This document shows positions 30,451-33,905 of a stretch of 33,905 nt of DNA, in pieces. The notes below the pieces were generated by a model. It searched no databases. It was not told where the DNA came from and saw only the letters and a program-made list of their open reading frames with translations. Source of the DNA: Chitinophagaceae bacterium (lineage in GTDB: Bacteria > Bacteroidota > Bacteroidia > Chitinophagales > Chitinophagaceae); assembly GCA_016702745.1 (NCBI GenBank), contig JADJDJ010000007.1, forward strand, positions 1 through 33,905, in the 5' to 3' direction. The first letter of the stretch is position 1; every line of letters begins with the position of its first letter. The position numbers were made by a program, and so were the translations under genes.

Positions 30451-32870
30451 CTAATCCTTATACATTTTTTCAACTGCTGCAATAGCTTTCACTGTTTTTA
30501 CCACTGAATCAGGTGTAACAGAAATACTATCGATACCCAACTCAACCAGAAATTGAGCAAAGTCAGGGAAATCTGAAGGCCCTTGTCCGCAAATGCCGAC
30601 TTTAACTTTCATTTTTTTGGCTGTTTGAATGAGCATTCTCAATAATTCTTTTACTGCCGGGTTTCTTTCATCATATAAATGTGCAACCAGTGAAGAGTCT
30701 CTGTCGAGCCCTAAAGTAAGTTGTGTTAGATCGTTTGAACCAATTGAAAACCCGTCAATATGTTTGGCAAATTCTTTCCGCATGATAATATTGGAAGGTA
30801 TTTCCGCCATCAGGAACAGCTTCAGGCCTCCTTTCCTCTTTCCAGGCCATATTCTTTCATTACATCGTGTACACGGTGCAGTTCTTCTAAGTTCTGCAAA
30901 AGGGATCATTACAACTACATTACTCAATCAATGTCTTCTCTTACCCTTTTGATCGCTTTACATTTCCATCCAAATGCTTCTTTATATTTTTCGGAGTAAT
31001 ACCTGCTGGCTCCGCGCCATCCGATCATCGGGTTTTCTTCATGTGGCTCAAAATATTTTCCCCCGAGTAAATTAAAATATTCATTGCTTTTAAAATCGCT
31101 GAATCGAACGATCACTTTATTTGGATAAAATGAAGCGGCTATTTTTGCAATACCATAACTCAGCCGCTGGATAAAAAAGTCTTCTTCATTTTCAAAACCA
31201 AGTATCATGGTAGCAATGGTCTTACTCAACCCGGCATCATTTAATTCCCGGTGTTTTAACAAGGCCATCGGATGCACCTGTATGTAATTGTTGATAATGA
31301 ATTCTTCTCTTGCCAGGCCAACACCTGCATTGGGTAAATGCGAAAATCTGAATGCCAGGTTTGGCGATGCTACATTCAGCATGATGGGTGTTTTTACTTT
31401 TGGCAGGTCATTCAGATCAGTCTCTATTTTCTGATACGGAATATCACCTTCATAAATAATACCTTCATCACCTTCGCAACAGGAAGCTGTAACCAATTGC
31501 CCTGTATTGAGGATATCGGTAGCGTTTCCACAACCAACAATGGCAGGTACGCCCAGTTCCCTGGCTACAATTGCTGCATGACAGGTTCTGCCACCTTTAT
31601 TGGTGATGATGGCAGATGCTTTTTTCATGATCGGTTCCCAATCGGGATCTGTCATGTCTGTTACCAAAACATCACCCGGTTTAAATTCATGTCCTTCCGT
31701 AACGCGTTTATCAAGGGAAAAAAGAATAGAAACATTTCCCGAACCAATTTTATCTCCAACAGCAATTCCCTTAAGCAACGATTTTCGCCAGGAGGCATTG
31801 TCCATTACATATTCCGTGATCTTTGAAAAGTCTTTGAGAATGTATGGTTTCCGGTCTTGCCTGCACAATAAAGTTCCTTTGTTAATCCGTCAACGGCCCC
31901 TTCCACATCCATCGGGCACCAGTGTCCTTTTAACTTGCCTGTAATATTCTTCAATCTTGGTTACCCTTGGGTACTTGGCCCCAATGAATAATGCGTTCAT
32001 CTTTTTAAACAATATATCGTTGCTGAAGTGGTTTTCTACGCGAATGATCTGAACCCGCTCATCCGGGTTATCACCATACACCATCATCTATCTTTCTTGC
32101 AGTTTTTTTTTCTATGATGCTGCTGAAGCCTTTTTGCAATGCAAGCTTAAATACTATGTATTCATCCGGGAAACCGCACCTGAACGATCATTTCACCCAG
32201 GCCAAAGACGCATTGATAACTACTACATCTTTAAAGAACCGCTTTCTGTGTCTAGAAAATGCCACACCGGAGGCGCCAGGTCACTTAGTGCCATTTTTTG
32301 TACACAAACGGAAAGGCCGATGCTGAAATGATCGTAACCAAAACTTTGCCGGTAACTGATGGCCCTGTCTGTAAAGATGGAAACAAAACAATTCCTTACG
32401 GCATTCAGTAATGGAGCTGGGCCTCTTACATTCAGGTAAGTTTCCTGTTGCCCGGCAAGATAAATCCGGAAGATCTTCGGCAGTGGCGGAAGAGCGTACA
32501 GCCACATCCGTTATATCCTGGTCATAAAGCTTGCTGAGTTCATAATATTTTTCAATAATGGCATCACTTAATTCACGGGGGAATTTCGCATTCTTTAAAA
32601 GTTGTCTTGCCTGCAAACCACCCCGGCGCAAAGATTCAATGTCGTCTAGCTTTATACTGTTTATGATACTGTGGTGCTTCATCCGGGTTATTGTACCTGA
32701 TGAACTCACGGTAAGACACAACTGTTTTACAAAGCCACCGGGAATCTGGATACCCAGTTGGCTGGAGGTTTTGCAACATCTCGCCCAGCGGGAACATTTT
32801 TGCCGCCAACCTGGTCAATGTCATTAATGCCAACCGTGTGCAGGTCGGCTAAATAAATGGATGAATTCAT
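30451..32870 (-). CDS. ppsA: Phosphoenolpyruvate synthase
   Basis: PpsA converts pyruvate and ATP to PEP, AMP and phosphate for gluconeogenesis. ATG at 32870 gives MNSSIYLADLHTVGINDID then QVGGKN of the ATP-grasp domain. Later pieces include VAVRSSATAEDLPDLS, GQQETYLNVRG, DTESGF, MVYGDNPDERV, the phospho-His region TNKGGRTCHAAIVARELGV (near 31575) and DVLVTDMTDPDWEPIM. The PEP/pyruvate barrel follows: PNAGVGLAREEFIINN, VIVRFSDFKSNEYFNLLGG, MIGWRGASRYY, FLMAEIPSNIIMRKEF, GFSIGSNDLTQLTLGLDRD and the catalytic Cys in VGICGQGPSD. It ends VEKMYKD at 30451. About 806 residues, full length. The 31870-32800 half is the most heavily shifted part of the window. It is convergent with the M43 protease gene and divergent from the exported LD-carboxypeptidase. 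Confidence 0.94.
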
Positions 32871-33034
32871 ACATGGGGATTAAGCAGTTAAACAATCGTT
32901 GTTCTAGTATAAACTTTTTATCTGTGAATTCAAGACAATAGGCCAATTGTTCATGATTTGATAAATTATGCCTGAATTTCTGCCGGGAAAACTAACTACT
33001 TATTAACAAGTACCTTTTTCTAACTTTTTAGTAA

Positions 33035-33905
33035 ATGAACCGGAAAAAATTTATCAGTTCACTGTTGCCATTGGGGGTTGCTGCTACCGGGCTGGGACAA
33101 TTAAAAGCAGCGCATACAAATTCCCCGGCCCTAAAACGGATATGGCAGTACATATTCCTCCATATCTTAATCCGGGAGACACGATTGGCATTTTATGTCC
33201 GGCAGGAAATATACCCCGGGAGGAAATTCAACCGGCTGTGAATAAAATAATGGAATGGGGTTTCCGGGTTGAAATAGGAGATACTGTTGGGAAAAAAGAT
33301 TTCACTTTTGGCGGAACTGATGATGAACGGCTGGCCGACCTGCAGCAAATGTTCGATGATAAACAAATAAGGGCCATCATGCCTGCCCGCGGCGGATATG
33401 GCATGGTCCGGATCATCGACAGGCTGAATTTTGACAAATTTGTACAGCACCCAAAATGGATCATTGGCTTTAGTGATTTGACTGTTTTACACAGCCATAT
33501 CCACAGGCATTTTAATATTGCCACAATCCACTCAAAAATGTGCAATAGTTTTCCGGATGATTGGTCAACTGTTGAACCTGCACAGATTCAATCCATTGAG
33601 TCTATCAGGAATGCTTAACCGGAAAGCAGATGGAGTACATGGCTATACCGAATACAAAAAACAAACCGGGTACAGTAACACGTCAGCTTGTTGGTGGAAA
33701 TTTAAAAACACTGGAAAAGCCTCTCCGGCAGGAGTGATATCAATACCAATAATAAAATATTATTCCTGGAAGATACCGGTGAATATCTGTATAGTATTGA
33801 CCGTATGTTCTGGAACCTGGAAAGGTCGGGTAAACTTTCCAGGTTGAAAGGGTTGATCATGGGCGGTTTTAAAGTTAAAAAAGATGACCCCGGTGAGGAA
33901 TTCGG
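33035..33905 (+). CDS. Exported LD-carboxypeptidase, family S66 (3' end outside window)
   Basis: The second S66 gene of the window. ATG 33035 opens MNRKKFISSLLPLGVAATG, an N-terminal export signal with a weak resemblance to a twin-arginine signal (Arg-Lys rather than Arg-Arg). A one-base shift near 33137 joins it to KTDMAVHIPPYLNPGDTIG. Then come LCPAGNIPREEI, ARGGYGMVRIIDRLNF, the nucleophile Ser in WIIGFSDLTVLHSH, and in later frames QLVGGNLKTL and LFLEDTGEYLYSIDRMFW (catalytic Glu). It runs off the window at GLIMGGFKVKKDDPGEEF, before the catalytic His. Shifts lie near 33600 and 33710. Unlike the copy at 18757 it carries an export signal, so it likely acts on murein in the periplasm. An internal ATG at 33142 would give a cytosolic form. 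Confidence 0.88.

Noticed and set aside
32871..33034. Defined promoters in the divergent ppsA/LD-carboxypeptidase gap
   Set aside because: Only partial matches to TAnnTTTG (for example TAACTTTT) without a clear -33 element, so not annotated.
1..33905. A new defence, secretion or biosynthetic system
   Set aside because: All genes fall into known housekeeping, envelope or T9SS cargo families, and no unexplained multi-gene cassette remains.

Overview
The window looks like a chromosomal segment of a Bacteroidota bacterium, most likely Chitinophagaceae or a close relative (inference from gene content). The evidence is AT-rich DNA with A-rich leaders instead of strong Shine-Dalgarno sites, a murD-ftsW-murG-murC-ftsQ-ftsA-ftsZ cell wall/division cluster without ddl, an FtsZ ending in KKPD, two giant secreted proteins with type IX secretion (T9SS) C-terminal signals (one type A, one type B/CHU_C), and a match to the TAnnTTTG promoter element. 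No rRNA, tRNA, CRISPR array, IS element or phage gene was seen.

Layout. 1-9316 (+): the division/cell wall (dcw) cluster, from the C-terminal half of murD to ftsZ, closed by a strong terminator. 9317-9783: a 467-bp gap with that terminator and a 17-bp direct repeat. 9784-14592 (+): a ~1600-residue secreted protein with eight cadherin/Ig-like repeats and a T9SS type A tail, then a terminator. 14788-18746 (+): kup K+ transporter, a small rhodanese, and two tandem membrane-anchored alpha/beta hydrolases. 18757-25489 (-): an S66 LD-carboxypeptidase preceded by an 8-bp tandem repeat, a 3-hydroxyacyl-CoA dehydrogenase/enoyl-CoA hydratase fusion, a WG-repeat exported protein, and metG. 25739-30225 (+): a ~1500-residue M43 metalloprotease with adhesin-like domains and a T9SS type B tail. 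30226-30450 holds nothing recognisable between convergent genes. 30451-32870 (-): ppsA. 33035-33905 (+): a second, exported S66 LD-carboxypeptidase running off the end.

Sequence quality dominates interpretation. Almost every long gene, including essential ones, is split by +1/-1 shifts, commonly at homopolymers (for example one T and one A missing within 30 bp of murG, one A missing at the ftsZ stop, one T missing in ftsQ). Translating across these shifts restores full-length, family-typical proteins, so the gene coordinates here are reconstructed spans rather than single open frames. I read the breaks as uncorrected long-read errors, not as pseudogenes or programmed frameshifting.

Functionally the window is mostly envelope biology: peptidoglycan precursor synthesis (MurD, MurG, MurC), septum assembly (FtsW, FtsQ, FtsA, FtsZ), peptidoglycan tetrapeptide trimming (two LD-carboxypeptidases) and T9SS-exported surface proteins. 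Around it sit ion transport, fatty-acid oxidation, gluconeogenesis and methionyl-tRNA charging. I see no convincing new multi-gene system. The points most worth checking are the FtsQ basic tail, the long FtsZ linker, the graded cysteine pattern in the repeat protein, the tandem repeat abutting an LD-carboxypeptidase start codon, and an apparent internal deletion in the hydratase domain.
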